Shown here piece after piece: positions 7,483 to 16,294 of a stretch of DNA of 34,518 bases (the stretch's first letter is position 1; each line of letters opens with the position of its first letter). The translations under genes were made by a program, and so were the position numbers. The DNA is from UBA11891 sp965658355. GTDB taxonomy: Bacteria; Bacteroidota; Bacteroidia; Flavobacteriales; Flavobacteriaceae. The stretch is from NCBI GenBank assembly GCA_965658355.1, contig CBFHRX010000019.1:1-34518 (forward strand). The letters run 5' to 3'. The notes under the pieces are model-generated. The model ran no database searches. It was not told the DNA's origin and saw only the letters and a program-made list of their open reading frames with translations.

Positions 7483-8640
7483 ATGAAAAAGAAACCTTAC
7501 GACATGCTCATCTGCGGAGGCGGTGCAGCCGGGCTTTTACTAGCTTATAGACTCCACCAAGATCCGCATTTTAAAGATCATACAATCCTGATTCTCGATT
7601 CGGATGCTAAAAAAACCAATGACAGAACCTGGTGCTTTTGGGAGCAAGAAGAAGGGCCACTAGAAAGTATTGTAAAACACCGATGGGACCGTGCTGTTTT
7701 TAAAGCGCCTTCTTACCATCAAAATCTCAGTCTAGCACCCTACACTTATAAAATGATTCAGGGGATTGATTTTTACACATTTATCCTCCCCCTTCTAAAA
7801 GCAAATCCTTCAATTGAATTTCTTCAAACAAAGGTGACCTCAATCGAGTCAGAAAAAAGCTTTAGCAAGGTACATACTGAAGCAGGCACTTTTGAAGCCC
7901 CTCAAGTGTTTTCGAGTCTTTACAATCCCAATTGGGTTTCTTCTCAAAAGCGGTATCCCGTTCTCCAGCAACATTTTTTAGGATGGGTAGTGGAAACAGA
8001 AACAAATTGTTTTGAGGCAGGGGAGATCACTTTTATGGATTTTGATATTCCGGAAAGTGGCGAAACGCGGTTTATGTATGTGCTGCCATTTAGTAGCAAA
8101 AGGGCCCTCTTAGAAGACACTTTCTTTTCCGCTACTGTGAAGTCAAAAGAAACCTATGAAACTGCTATAAAAAACTACCTGAAAAAAATAGGCGCTGGGA
8201 CCTATCGCATAGTTGAAAAAGAAGAAGGTAGCATTCCAATGACTGCTTATCCCTTTCATCGACACAATACCTCTAGCCTACTCCATATAGGAACTGCGGG
8301 TGGCTGGACCAAAGCCAGTACTGGCTACACCTTTCAAAATACATTGGAACAAACAGCGCGATTGGTCTCTTTTTTGAAGTCAGGACAAGCTTTGAATCAT
8401 TTTTATACCCCCTCAAAGTTTGCCTTCTACGACCTGCTTTTTTTAGATGTTTTGGCTCGCTATAATGCCGACGGCCAAAGGTTGTTCCGATTGATGTTTC
8501 AAAACAATCCTGTGCAACGCATTTTTAAATTCCTCAGCAATAAAACCACCTTTTTAGAAGATATCCGCATCATGCGCTCCTTCCCCATTGGTTGGTTTGT
8601 AAGCGCCTTATGGAAACGCCTGTTTTACTCTTCTCGTTGA
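7483..8640 (+). CDS. crtY: Lycopene beta-cyclase
   Basis: CrtY closes the ends of lycopene into beta-ionone rings, giving beta-carotene, a precursor of flavobacterial zeaxanthin. The N-terminus holds the FAD-binding fingerprint ICGGGAAGLLLAYRL (about 10-24). The family motif NDRTWCFWE follows near residue 46, and FMYVLPFSSKRALLEDTFFS near 198-218 carries the conserved glutamate region. GTAGGWTKASTGYTF sits further downstream. The 385-residue length fits the CrtY type. The last 16 bases overlap the tail of the convergent prenyl synthase gene. Other carotenoid genes (crtB, crtI, crtZ) are not in this window, so the pathway must be dispersed or lie elsewhere. Confidence 0.92.
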   Translation: MKKKPYDMLICGGGAAGLLLAYRLHQDPHFKDHTILILDSDAKKTNDRTWCFWEQEEGPLESIVKHRWDRAVFKAPSYHQNLSLAPYTYKMIQGIDFYTFILPLLKANPSIEFLQTKVTSIESEKSFSKVHTEAGTFEAPQVFSSLYNPNWVSSQKRYPVLQQHFLGWVVETETNCFEAGEITFMDFDIPESGETRFMYVLPFSSKRALLEDTFFSATVKSKETYETAIKNYLKKIGAGTYRIVEKEEGSIPMTAYPFHRHNTSSLLHIGTAGGWTKASTGYTFQNTLEQTARLVSFLKSGQALNHFYTPSKFAFYDLLFLDVLARYNADGQRLFRLMFQNNPVQRIFKFLSNKTTFLEDIRIMRSFPIGWFVSALWKRLFYSSR

Positions 8641-9599
8641 ATAAGATAGTGCGCCAACTCGGTAAATAGGGCTTTGTGAGTAGCTGACAAATGCAATTCA
8701 TTTAGGGCATTAAACGCTCGCCCTAAATAGCCCTCCATCTCTTTTTTTAGTGCCTCCGGAGCTTGTGCTTTTTTGAACAAGGTGCGTACAGAAGTTATTT
8801 TTTCTTCAGCATGGTCCGTTTTGCTGCTAAAATAACGCTTCAATAAGGCATGATCCTCTCCTTGCAACAGCTGAAGAGCCTGAAGATAGAGATAGGTTTT
8901 TTTGTTTTCAATGATGTCCCCGCCTACTTGTTTTCCGAATGTCTCTGGGTTTCCAAAGGCATCTAAATAATCGTCTTGGAGCTGAAAAGCAATCCCCATG
9001 TTTTCCCCAAATTCAAAAAACAACTCGCTTTTGGCTTGACTCATGCCGCCGACTAGAGCCCCCATTTTGAGACTGGCTCCTAGTAAAACGGCTGTTTTCT
9101 TCCGAATCATGTCAATATATTCTGACAACAAAACCTGTTTTTGGTTGGGAAAATCCATATCCATTTGCTGCCCTTCGCATACCCATCTAGCTGTCTCACT
9201 AAGGGTCTGAGTGAGTACTTTGTAGGTGTCTCCCTCGTATTCTTCTAAGTATTGATAGGCGCAAACTAAGAGGACATCGCCAGATAATATTCCTGTATTG
9301 GCGTCCCATTTCTCATGCACCGTCTCTTTTCCTCTTCGCAAAGGGGCCTCATCCATAATATCGTCATGGATAAGACTAAAATTGTGAAATGCTTCTACTG
9401 CTAAAGCGACTGCCAATGCTTTCTCTTGTGGCTGTCCACAGGCCTCACAAGCCCAAAGGGACAGTAAAGGACGGATTCTCTTACCGCCTAATTCCATAAT
9501 ATACCGAACTGGATCGTATAGGTTCTGGGGACCCTTTTCAGGAAGTTGGCTGGCCATGTAATCCAAGAAAAGAGTTCTAGTGGGTCCAAGTGCTTTCAT
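8625..9599 (-). CDS. Polyprenyl diphosphate synthase (FPP/GGPP synthase family)
   Basis: The protein condenses isopentenyl diphosphate with allylic diphosphates to make a C15 or C20 prenyl chain for carotenoids and quinones. Both aspartate-rich motifs are present: HDDIMDEAPLRRGKETVH (about 78-95) and FQLQDDYLDAFG (about 205). GGKRIRPLL near residue 39 binds the diphosphate. A phenylalanine lies five residues before the first motif; in this family a bulky residue there tends to limit chain length, so FPP versus GGPP stays open. I chose the ATG at 9599, giving 324 residues, because the only earlier in-frame start is a TTG inside the promoter. The gene diverges from tetR and shares its control region. 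Its end overlaps the lycopene cyclase gene tail to tail. Confidence 0.9.
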   Translation of the reverse strand: MKALGPTRTLFLDYMASQLPEKGPQNLYDPVRYIMELGGKRIRPLLSLWACEACGQPQEKALAVALAVEAFHNFSLIHDDIMDEAPLRRGKETVHEKWDANTGILSGDVLLVCAYQYLEEYEGDTYKVLTQTLSETARWVCEGQQMDMDFPNQKQVLLSEYIDMIRKKTAVLLGASLKMGALVGGMSQAKSELFFEFGENMGIAFQLQDDYLDAFGNPETFGKQVGGDIIENKKTYLYLQALQLLQGEDHALLKRYFSSKTDHAEEKITSVRTLFKKAQAPEALKKEMEGYLGRAFNALNELHLSATHKALFTELAHYLIQREE

Positions 9600-9606
9600 A
9601 TGGAGG

Positions 9607-9635
9607 CAAAAATACGACAAATCGAAAGAGTCAAA
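9607..9635 (-). promoter_or_regulatory. Promoter of the prenyl synthase gene
   Basis: On the minus strand TTTG (9635-9632) is followed after 17 bases by TATTTTTG (9614-9607), a full match to the Bacteroidota promoter. The element ends 7 bases before the ATG at 9599, so the message has almost no leader. This promoter abuts the palindrome at 9636-9668. Confidence 0.75.
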
Positions 9636-9668
9636 AAACTTTAAAAACCAGTTTGGTGTTTAAAGTTT
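9636..9668 (+). promoter_or_regulatory. Palindromic operator, probable TetR-family binding site
   Basis: Two 14-base arms, AAACTTTAAAAACC (9636-9649) and GGTGTTTAAAGTTT (9655-9668), are inverted copies with 13 of 14 positions matching, separated by AGTTT. The outer ten bases are perfect. The site covers the -33 box and spacer of the tetR promoter and touches the -33 box of the divergent prenyl synthase promoter. TetR-family dimers typically bind such palindromes beside their own gene. Binding by the adjacent regulator is inferred. Confidence 0.7.
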
Positions 9669-9682
9669 CCTGATTACTTTTG
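9652..9682 (+). promoter_or_regulatory. Promoter of the tetR-RND efflux operon
   Basis: TTTG (9652-9655), 19 bases, then TACTTTTG (9675-9682) is a full match to the Bacteroidota promoter. It ends 7 bases before the tetR ATG. The palindrome at 9636-9668 overlaps the -33 box, so a bound repressor should block RNA polymerase here. Confidence 0.78.
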
Positions 9683-9689
9683 CAGCGCT

Positions 9690-10295
9690 ATGAAAAGGAA
9701 AATTTTGGAGACGGCCCGAACCGAATTTATTCAGTTCGGATTTAAGAGTGTCACTATGGATGACATTGCCAAATTATTATCTATTTCAAAGAAAACAATC
9801 TACGAGCATTTTGCTAATAAAACGGAATTGGTAACAGCCTGCGTCGAATTTGTTTTTGATGAATTGTCACAAGATATCAGCCGGATTCAAGAAAAAGAAT
9901 CCAATCCTATTGAGGGACTTTTTGAAATCAAAAAAATCGCCATCAAACACATGGCTAATAAAAGCCGTTCGCCTCAATTTCAATTGCAAAAATACTATCC
10001 TGAGATTTATGCCAAGCTGAAACAAAAGGAATTAAAAACCATGGGAAAGGGGTTTAAGAAAAGCCTCAAGCGAGGGATCGAAATGAAGCTCTTTCGTCCG
10101 GCCATTGATGTCGAATTTATAACACGACTTTATTTCAACGGAATCAGAGGGCTTCGCAATCCAGAATTATTTCCGGCTACTGACTATAACTCTAGTGATC
10201 TGCTAGAAAACTACTTAGATTATCACCTTAGGGCTATTGCCACTTCAAAAGGGGTTGCCTTGTTAGAACAATATACTACTGATAAAAAATTATGA
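9690..10295 (+). CDS. TetR/AcrR-family transcriptional regulator
   Basis: The 201-residue protein begins with a typical TetR helix-turn-helix: ILETARTEFIQFGFKSVTMD, followed by DIAKLLSISKKTIYEHFANK (about residues 5-45). The C-terminal part is helical and should bind a ligand and form the dimer, with no recognisable ligand motif. Its stop overlaps the start of the tolC-like gene by 4 bases (ATGA), so it heads the efflux operon. The palindrome in its promoter suggests autoregulation, with release when a pump substrate binds. Because that palindrome also touches the prenyl synthase promoter, it may control both directions. The ligand is unknown. Confidence 0.93.
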   Translation: MKRKILETARTEFIQFGFKSVTMDDIAKLLSISKKTIYEHFANKTELVTACVEFVFDELSQDISRIQEKESNPIEGLFEIKKIAIKHMANKSRSPQFQLQKYYPEIYAKLKQKELKTMGKGFKKSLKRGIEMKLFRPAIDVEFITRLYFNGIRGLRNPELFPATDYNSSDLLENYLDYHLRAIATSKGVALLEQYTTDKKL

Positions 10296-11629
10296 GAACC
10301 ACGCTGCTTTATTTATCGCTTAGCATTTGCTTTGGGCTTAGTGCCCAGCAAGGTCCAACTGTCTTCGGGCTAGAAGAAGCCGTCGAGTATGGACTAAAAA
10401 ACAATCCTTCCATGCAAAATGCAAGCTTGGAAATTCAAAAAGCTTACAAAGAAAGATGGGCAACCATTGCTATTGGTCTTCCCCAAATCAGTGCATCGGG
10501 GAGTTATCAAAACTTTTTAGAGCTTCCAGTTTCGCTTGTTCCCGCTCAATTTTTTGGTGGAAATGAAGGAGAATTTGCCGAACTACAATTTGGAACCAAC
10601 CAGAATATGGTGGGTAGTGTCCAAGTGAACCAACTTATTTTTGACGGTTCTTATATAGTGGGGGTTCAAGCTTCTGCTGTGTATCTAAAGATCTCCGAAT
10701 TAGGCTATGAGAAAACCAGCATCGAAGTACGAAAAGCTATTGTGGATGCGTATGGAACAGTTCTTTTGGCGAGAGAAAATGCTGCCATACTAGCCAAAAA
10801 CAAAAACAATCTTGAAAAGACCTTAGCTGAAACCAAGAAAATAGTAGCAAATGGTTTTGCGGAAGAAGAGAACGTCGAACAACTGGCACTAACACTTTCA
10901 CGCATTGACACCCAATTAAATTATGCCAATAATTTAAAGCTTATCACCACTAATATGTTGAAATGGGTCATGGGAATGCCAGAAGAAGAGTCTCTAGAAC
11001 TAACACAAACGCTTGAGGAATTGGTGGCATTAAAAATGTTGGCTTCAGTTGCTGATTCAGAGTTTACTATCGACAACAATGTAGATTTAAAATTTGCTGA
11101 AAATGAAAAGGCTTCTGATGAACTCTTGTACCGTTTGGAAAAGTCCAAGGCGCTTCCGTCACTTTCCGCTTTTGTAAATGGAACTTATACCGGAAATGCC
11201 AACGACTTTAATTTTACACAGCCCGATCAAAAGTGGTTCTACTCTTCTTTATTCGGCATCAATTTACAGCTACCCATCTTTAGTTCCTTGATGCGCTCCG
11301 CCAAGACACAAAAGGCAAAATTGGCTGTTACTCAGGCTGAAAATAGACTAGAAGACACTCGAAATCGGCTCAGCATTGAACTGGAAATGGCACTTAATGA
11401 CGTGAATTTAGCCCTTAAAAATTATACTACATCTAAAAAAGACTTAGCCCTAGCCGAACGAATTGAACAAAAGAACAAAGTAAAATACCTAGAAGGAATA
11501 AGCAGCAGCTTTGAGCTTCGGGAAGCACAACAGCAGCTTTATACTGTCCAAAATCAATACTTGCAGTCCATGAAGGCTGTTATTGATGCCAAAACACAAC
11601 TTGAAACCCTCACCAATACAGCTAAATAA
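10292..11629 (+). CDS. TolC-family outer membrane efflux channel
   Basis: The 445-residue protein has a cleavable signal peptide (LSLSICFGLSAQ) and the two-fold repeated outer membrane efflux protein pattern, with long helical segments such as SLEIQKAYKERWATI near residue 45 and AENRLEDTRNRLSIELEMAL near 350. The motif VQVNQLIFDGSYIVGV marks the first beta-strand region, and LQLPIFSSLMRSAKTQKAK the second. It should form the trimeric outer membrane duct for the adapter and RND pump encoded next. It overlaps tetR by 4 bases and is 7 bases before the adapter gene, so all are one operon. Confidence 0.92.
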   Translation: MRTTLLYLSLSICFGLSAQQGPTVFGLEEAVEYGLKNNPSMQNASLEIQKAYKERWATIAIGLPQISASGSYQNFLELPVSLVPAQFFGGNEGEFAELQFGTNQNMVGSVQVNQLIFDGSYIVGVQASAVYLKISELGYEKTSIEVRKAIVDAYGTVLLARENAAILAKNKNNLEKTLAETKKIVANGFAEEENVEQLALTLSRIDTQLNYANNLKLITTNMLKWVMGMPEEESLELTQTLEELVALKMLASVADSEFTIDNNVDLKFAENEKASDELLYRLEKSKALPSLSAFVNGTYTGNANDFNFTQPDQKWFYSSLFGINLQLPIFSSLMRSAKTQKAKLAVTQAENRLEDTRNRLSIELEMALNDVNLALKNYTTSKKDLALAERIEQKNKVKYLEGISSSFELREAQQQLYTVQNQYLQSMKAVIDAKTQLETLTNTAK

Positions 11630-11636
11630 AACAATC

Positions 11637-12806
11637 ATGAAAAAGTTTCTGATACTCATTTCTCTTTTTACACTCACTCAATGTGGTGGTGACGCCCCCG
11701 TGCAGGTAGATGCTCTTATTGAAAATGGATCTGTTGAAGCCCTTCAGTCTCTAAAAACGCAAAAGCAAAAAGAGTTTAATACGCTAAAAAACGATATTGA
11801 AAAGCTTGACAAAGCACTCCGTAGTCAGAATTCTGAAGAAAAGTTATTACTCGGAACTGATTTGGTTGTGAATCCACAAGAGCTAAAACATTATGTGGCT
11901 TTTCAAGGGACTATTGACACCGAACAAAACCTCCTTTTATACCCCGAAATTCCTGGCTTGTTAGAGGCCCTATATGTCAAAGAAGGACAACGGGTAAAAA
12001 AAGGGAGAGCATTGGTGAAAATAAGTGACAGTGGTCTTCAAGATCAGCTTGAACAAATGCGCATACAACTGCGATTAGCCAAAACTACTTTTGAGCGCCA
12101 AGAGACGCTCTGGAATCAAAAAATAGGATCTGAAATCCAGTATCTACAAGCTAAGGCAGCTTACGAATCCCTAGTGAAGAGTGTGTCACAAATGCAAGAC
12201 CAAGCAGCAAAAACTGTTATAAGAGCCCCTTTTGATGGTGTCGTTGACCATATTATTGCAGATAAAGGGTCCAACCTGAACCCAGGGACAACCCCTGTTT
12301 TACGCTTTGTAAATCTTAGCAAAATGCAAGTAGCAGGTGAAATCCCAGAAAAACACCTCCCCAATATTAAACAGTACTCTGAAGCGAAAGTGACAGTCCC
12401 TGTTTTTGGGAAATCGTGGGATTCAAAAGTATCCTATATAGGGAATTATGTGAACCCTAACAATCGCTCTTTTAGAGTTGAAATAGAACTTGATAATAAG
12501 GACGAAAGCCTAAAACCCAATATGACAGCACAAGTGCTTTTGAACGACTATACCAATCCACAGGCTTTAATGGTTCCACTCAAAAACATACTGAAAAATC
12601 AAGATGGAAGAAACTATGTCTTTGTTCTTGAAGCTGTAGCCGGTAAAAAAAATACGTATAAAGCTATTAAAACTTTTGTGGAAACAGGTGCTGAATCCAA
12701 TAATGCTTTGGAAATAGTAAAAGGCTTAAACCCCGGCGATAGAATACTAGAGGAAGGGGTTCGTTTGGCCAAAGACCAACAGTTAGTAAAAGTCATTAAT
12801 TCATAA
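11637..12806 (+). CDS. RND efflux membrane fusion (adapter) lipoprotein
   Basis: I chose the ATG at 11637 because MKKFLILISLFTLTQC is a clear lipoprotein signal with the cysteine at 16; the earlier in-frame ATG overlaps the tolC-like gene. The 389-residue product has an early coiled coil (about 30-65, rich in Lys, Glu and Leu) that is additional to the usual hairpin. The lipoyl half-motif EIPGLLEALYVKEGQRVKKG follows near residue 103, then the helical hairpin, then the second lipoyl half VIRAPFDGVVDHI near 194. Beta-barrel and membrane-proximal domains follow. It bridges the inner-membrane RND pump and the outer membrane channel. Confidence 0.92.
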   Translation: MKKFLILISLFTLTQCGGDAPVQVDALIENGSVEALQSLKTQKQKEFNTLKNDIEKLDKALRSQNSEEKLLLGTDLVVNPQELKHYVAFQGTIDTEQNLLLYPEIPGLLEALYVKEGQRVKKGRALVKISDSGLQDQLEQMRIQLRLAKTTFERQETLWNQKIGSEIQYLQAKAAYESLVKSVSQMQDQAAKTVIRAPFDGVVDHIIADKGSNLNPGTTPVLRFVNLSKMQVAGEIPEKHLPNIKQYSEAKVTVPVFGKSWDSKVSYIGNYVNPNNRSFRVEIELDNKDESLKPNMTAQVLLNDYTNPQALMVPLKNILKNQDGRNYVFVLEAVAGKKNTYKAIKTFVETGAESNNALEIVKGLNPGDRILEEGVRLAKDQQLVKVINS

Positions 12807-12813
12807 TCCGTTC

Positions 12814-15800
12814 ATGAAAAAATCATCCAAACTCAAAGAATTCGGCCTCTCCTCCTGGGCTATTGATCACGCTACTGTTATCTATGTGATCATTGGGCTG
12901 TTTTTCTTTTTAGGGATCTCGGCTTACTTAAATATGCCCAGAGAAAATTATCCTGAAATCAATACCAATGAAGTCTTTGTGAGCTCTGTCTTTCCAGGAA
13001 ATACCCCAGAAGACATGGAACGTCTGATCACAGACCCTCTTGAAGAAGAGTTAAAAGGAGTTTCCAATTTGGTGAAAATTACCTCTTCTTCCTTGGAGAA
13101 TTTTTCTTTGATCACTGTTGAATTTGACGAAAATATCACGAAAGAAAGTGCCAAGATTCAAGTACAAGACAAAATTGACAATGTTGTTTCTTCTTCTGAT
13201 TGGCCCACCTTTAATAACGCCAAAGTGGAGCCTACCGCTTTTGAGTTTAGCCTTTCTGAAGAAATGCCAATTCTCAATGTGGGATTGTTCGGAGACTTGC
13301 CTATTGAAGAATTAAAATACTATGGGGAACTCCTTCAAGACCGCATTGAACAAATGTCCGAGGTGAAAGAGGTAGCCCTTAGAGGGGTTCAAGATTTTGA
13401 AGTTGAAATTGCTGTCGATCTGATGAAAATATCAGCTTCAACTGTTTCCTTTGACGATATCATCAATGCCATTCGTAGAGAAAATAGCACCATTTCGGCC
13501 GGTAATGTTGTGGGAGATGGATTGCGAAGAAATATTCGAGTACTCGGGGAAATTGAATCCCCTGAAGACCTAGCCGAGGTAGTCATCAAAAATCAAGGCG
13601 GAACCGTATACCTAGGAGATGTCGCCGACATCCGCTTTAGAGAGAAAGAAGTAAACTCTTACGCTCGTTCAAAGGGGAAAAAATCGCTGATCTTAGATGT
13701 GAAAAAACGAAGTGGAAAAAACCTCATCAAGACGGTAGAACAAATTCGTGAGATTATTCGTGTAACGACTTCCCAAGATTTTCCTACTTCTATCGAAGTT
13801 GAAATCTCAAACGACCAATCCAATACAACCAAAAACATCGTTAGTGATTTGGCCAACAACATCATTTTTGGGGTATTACTAGTGATTACTGTATTGATGT
13901 TTTTCCTTGGATTTCGCAATGCCTTATTTGTAGGTTTCGCGATCCCCATGTCCATGTTTATGTCCTTTATGGTATTAGACTTTCTAGGTAATACCATCAA
14001 TACCATGGTTCTTTTTGGACTGATTATGGGATTGGGGATGCTGGTTGACAACGGAATAGTGGTAATAGAAAATGCCTACCGCTTAATGGAAAAAGAAGGG
14101 ATGAATGCCATTGAAGCGGCTAAAAAAGGAATCGGAGAGATCGCCTATCCCATCATTATCTCTACTGCTACCACCATCGCCGCCTTTCTTCCTCTCGGCT
14201 TCTGGCCGGGGCTCATGGGAGAATTCATGATCTTCTTCCCCATGACACTTTCCATCGTGCTTGGTTCTTCGCTTTTTGTGGCTATTTTCTTTAACTCAGT
14301 GTTGGTGTCCCGGTTTATGGATGTCAATGAGCGTGAGATAAGTCAGAAAGGACTTTGGCGTATGACCTTTATACTCGGTGGATTGGGAACCGTTCTTGTT
14401 TTCAGTACGGGTACCTTTCGAGCGTTGGGGACTTTGATGCTCTTGACCACCGCTCTCTTTTGGGCCTATAAATTTTTCATCAAAAAATGGGCGACTTATT
14501 TCCAAAACCACACTTTGGTAAGCTTGGAAAACAACTACCGAAAAGTGCTGACATTTGCCTTGACAGGACGAAAGCCGTATTTCTTTTTATTTGGAACCGT
14601 CGGCTTGCTTTTTTCTTCCTTTATCATACTCGGTCTAGCAGCACCTAAAGTGGAGTTCTTCCCTGAAAATGAACCCCCGCAAATTTTGATTTATTCAGAA
14701 TACCCCGAAGGGACTTCCATCGAAAAAACCAATGCTACAGCACTCCTTATAGAAGAAGAAGTGCGAAAAGTCATTCAAAATGAAAAATACCGTGACGGAG
14801 ATCAAAATTTCATGATCGACTCTAATGTAGCGGTCGTCGGAGCGGGGGCACAGAATCCTGAAACCGATCGTGGTGGGGATCAAGACATGCCGCACAAAGC
14901 CAAGATCACCCTGACCATGACGGAGTTCAAGTTCAGACGGGGTTTGTCTTCTGAAACCATGCGGATGGAAATTCAAAAAGCGCTTAAAGACAAATTTCCT
15001 GGAATCGCCATTTCAGTTGAAAAAATGGGAGCAGGTCCATCTGCAGGCTATCCCATCAATATCGAAATCAGCGGAGAAGACTATGATCAGCTCATTCAAG
15101 AAGCCAATAATATGCGAGGCTATCTGAACCTGGAAAACATTCCGGGGGTTGAAGAGCTCAAAATTGATGTGAACAAAAGCAAGCCTGGATTAGCCGTAGA
15201 AATTGACCGTCGTAAATCAGGCGGCTTAGGCGTTACCGCCAGTCAAATAGGACAGCAATTGCGACGTGCCATTTTTGGAGAGAAAGCAGGCATCTACAAG
15301 CAAAATGGTGAAGATTATGACATCAATGTTCGTTTTGACGAAGACGAGCGAAAAAATACAGAAGTGCTATTGGACCAATATGTTGTGTTCCGTGATCAAG
15401 CCAGTGGGAAAATCAAAAAAATTCCTGTTAGTGCCATTGCCGAATTAAACAATACCACCTCATTTTCGGCCATCAAACACAAAGATTTACGTCGGGTGGT
15501 CACTTTGTATTCTGCTGTGCTAGCGGGGTATAATGCCAACGAGGTCGTCGATAATATCAAACAAAGTCTTACTGGCTACACTCAATTGCCTTCTGATGTA
15601 AATTATGTGTTTACAGGGGAAATTGCCGAACAAGAAACCAATATGAATTTCTTAACGGGAGCCTTACTGACAGCCTTAGGCTTGATTCTATTTTTATTAG
15701 TTCTACAGTTTAATTCAATTTCGAATCCATTGATTATTCTGCTTTCCATCTTTTTAAGTTTTACTGGGGTACTCTACGGAATCAGTGTTTTTAGAATGCC

Positions 15801-16287
15801 TTTTGTGATCATGATGACCATGATGGGAATCATCTCTCTTTCTGGAATTGTCGTAAACAACGGGGTCGTATTAATTGACTACACCCAATTGCTTATTGCC
15901 CGTAAAAAAGAAGAACTCGAATTGCCCTTCGATCAATTGCTCCCCAGAACGGACGTCAGAGACGCTATTGTAGCAGGAGGGGTTGCCCGACTCCGCCCCG
16001 TATTGCTCACTGCAATAACGACAATCCTGGGCTTGATACCATTAGCGACAGGTCTCAATATTAATTTCTTCACCTTGGTGAGTGAATGGGATGCCAATGT
16101 GTATGTTGGTGGAGACAATGTAATATTTTGGGGACCCTTGGCCTGGACTGTTATTTTTGGATTGACGTTTGCCACCTTCCTCACGCTGGTCATTGTGCCT
16201 GCTTGTTTCTTTTTAGTATATCGACTGAAATTGCGAATTCAGGCCCTCCGAAAGCCAAAAGAACTTAATACATTAGCGGAGAATTAA
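12814..16287 (+). CDS. RND-family efflux pump, inner membrane subunit
   Basis: The 1157-residue protein is longer than AcrB-type pumps (about 1030-1050). The N-terminus holds the first helix and the segment NMPRENYPEINTNEVFVS. The fourth helix reads GLIMGLGMLVDNGIVVIENA, with one aspartate where AcrB-type pumps usually have two. Extra length comes partly from two hydrophobic segments at about 513-556 (LWRMTFILGGLGTVLVF and LGTLMLLTTALFWAYKFF), in the linker between the two halves, and from a longer loop before the last helix (about 1085-1115). It should use the proton gradient to export a substrate with the adjacent adapter and TolC-like proteins. Substrate class (drug, lipid or metal) cannot be read from the sequence. 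The aspS gene starts 7 bases after its stop. Confidence 0.93.
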   Translation: MKKSSKLKEFGLSSWAIDHATVIYVIIGLFFFLGISAYLNMPRENYPEINTNEVFVSSVFPGNTPEDMERLITDPLEEELKGVSNLVKITSSSLENFSLITVEFDENITKESAKIQVQDKIDNVVSSSDWPTFNNAKVEPTAFEFSLSEEMPILNVGLFGDLPIEELKYYGELLQDRIEQMSEVKEVALRGVQDFEVEIAVDLMKISASTVSFDDIINAIRRENSTISAGNVVGDGLRRNIRVLGEIESPEDLAEVVIKNQGGTVYLGDVADIRFREKEVNSYARSKGKKSLILDVKKRSGKNLIKTVEQIREIIRVTTSQDFPTSIEVEISNDQSNTTKNIVSDLANNIIFGVLLVITVLMFFLGFRNALFVGFAIPMSMFMSFMVLDFLGNTINTMVLFGLIMGLGMLVDNGIVVIENAYRLMEKEGMNAIEAAKKGIGEIAYPIIISTATTIAAFLPLGFWPGLMGEFMIFFPMTLSIVLGSSLFVAIFFNSVLVSRFMDVNEREISQKGLWRMTFILGGLGTVLVFSTGTFRALGTLMLLTTALFWAYKFFIKKWATYFQNHTLVSLENNYRKVLTFALTGRKPYFFLFGTVGLLFSSFIILGLAAPKVEFFPENEPPQILIYSEYPEGTSIEKTNATALLIEEEVRKVIQNEKYRDGDQNFMIDSNVAVVGAGAQNPETDRGGDQDMPHKAKITLTMTEFKFRRGLSSETMRMEIQKALKDKFPGIAISVEKMGAGPSAGYPINIEISGEDYDQLIQEANNMRGYLNLENIPGVEELKIDVNKSKPGLAVEIDRRKSGGLGVTASQIGQQLRRAIFGEKAGIYKQNGEDYDINVRFDEDERKNTEVLLDQYVVFRDQASGKIKKIPVSAIAELNNTTSFSAIKHKDLRRVVTLYSAVLAGYNANEVVDNIKQSLTGYTQLPSDVNYVFTGEIAEQETNMNFLTGALLTALGLILFLLVLQFNSISNPLIILLSIFLSFTGVLYGISVFRMPFVIMMTMMGIISLSGIVVNNGVVLIDYTQLLIARKKEELELPFDQLLPRTDVRDAIVAGGVARLRPVLLTAITTILGLIPLATGLNINFFTLVSEWDANVYVGGDNVIFWGPLAWTVIFGLTFATFLTLVIVPACFFLVYRLKLRIQALRKPKELNTLAEN

Positions 16288-16294
16288 ACATACT

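Noticed and set aside
7483..9599. A carotenoid biosynthesis cluster
   Set aside because: Only the cyclase and a general prenyl synthase are here, convergent and under separate promoters; crtB, crtI and crtZ are absent.
9600..9620. Longer prenyl synthase frame starting at 9620
   Set aside because: It begins with TTG and its first codons coincide with the promoter -7 element (9607-9614); the ATG at 9599 begins a normal family N-terminus.
11583..11636. Longer adapter-protein frame starting at 11583
   Set aside because: It overlaps the tolC-like gene and would bury the lipoprotein signal; the ATG at 11637 gives a proper lipobox.
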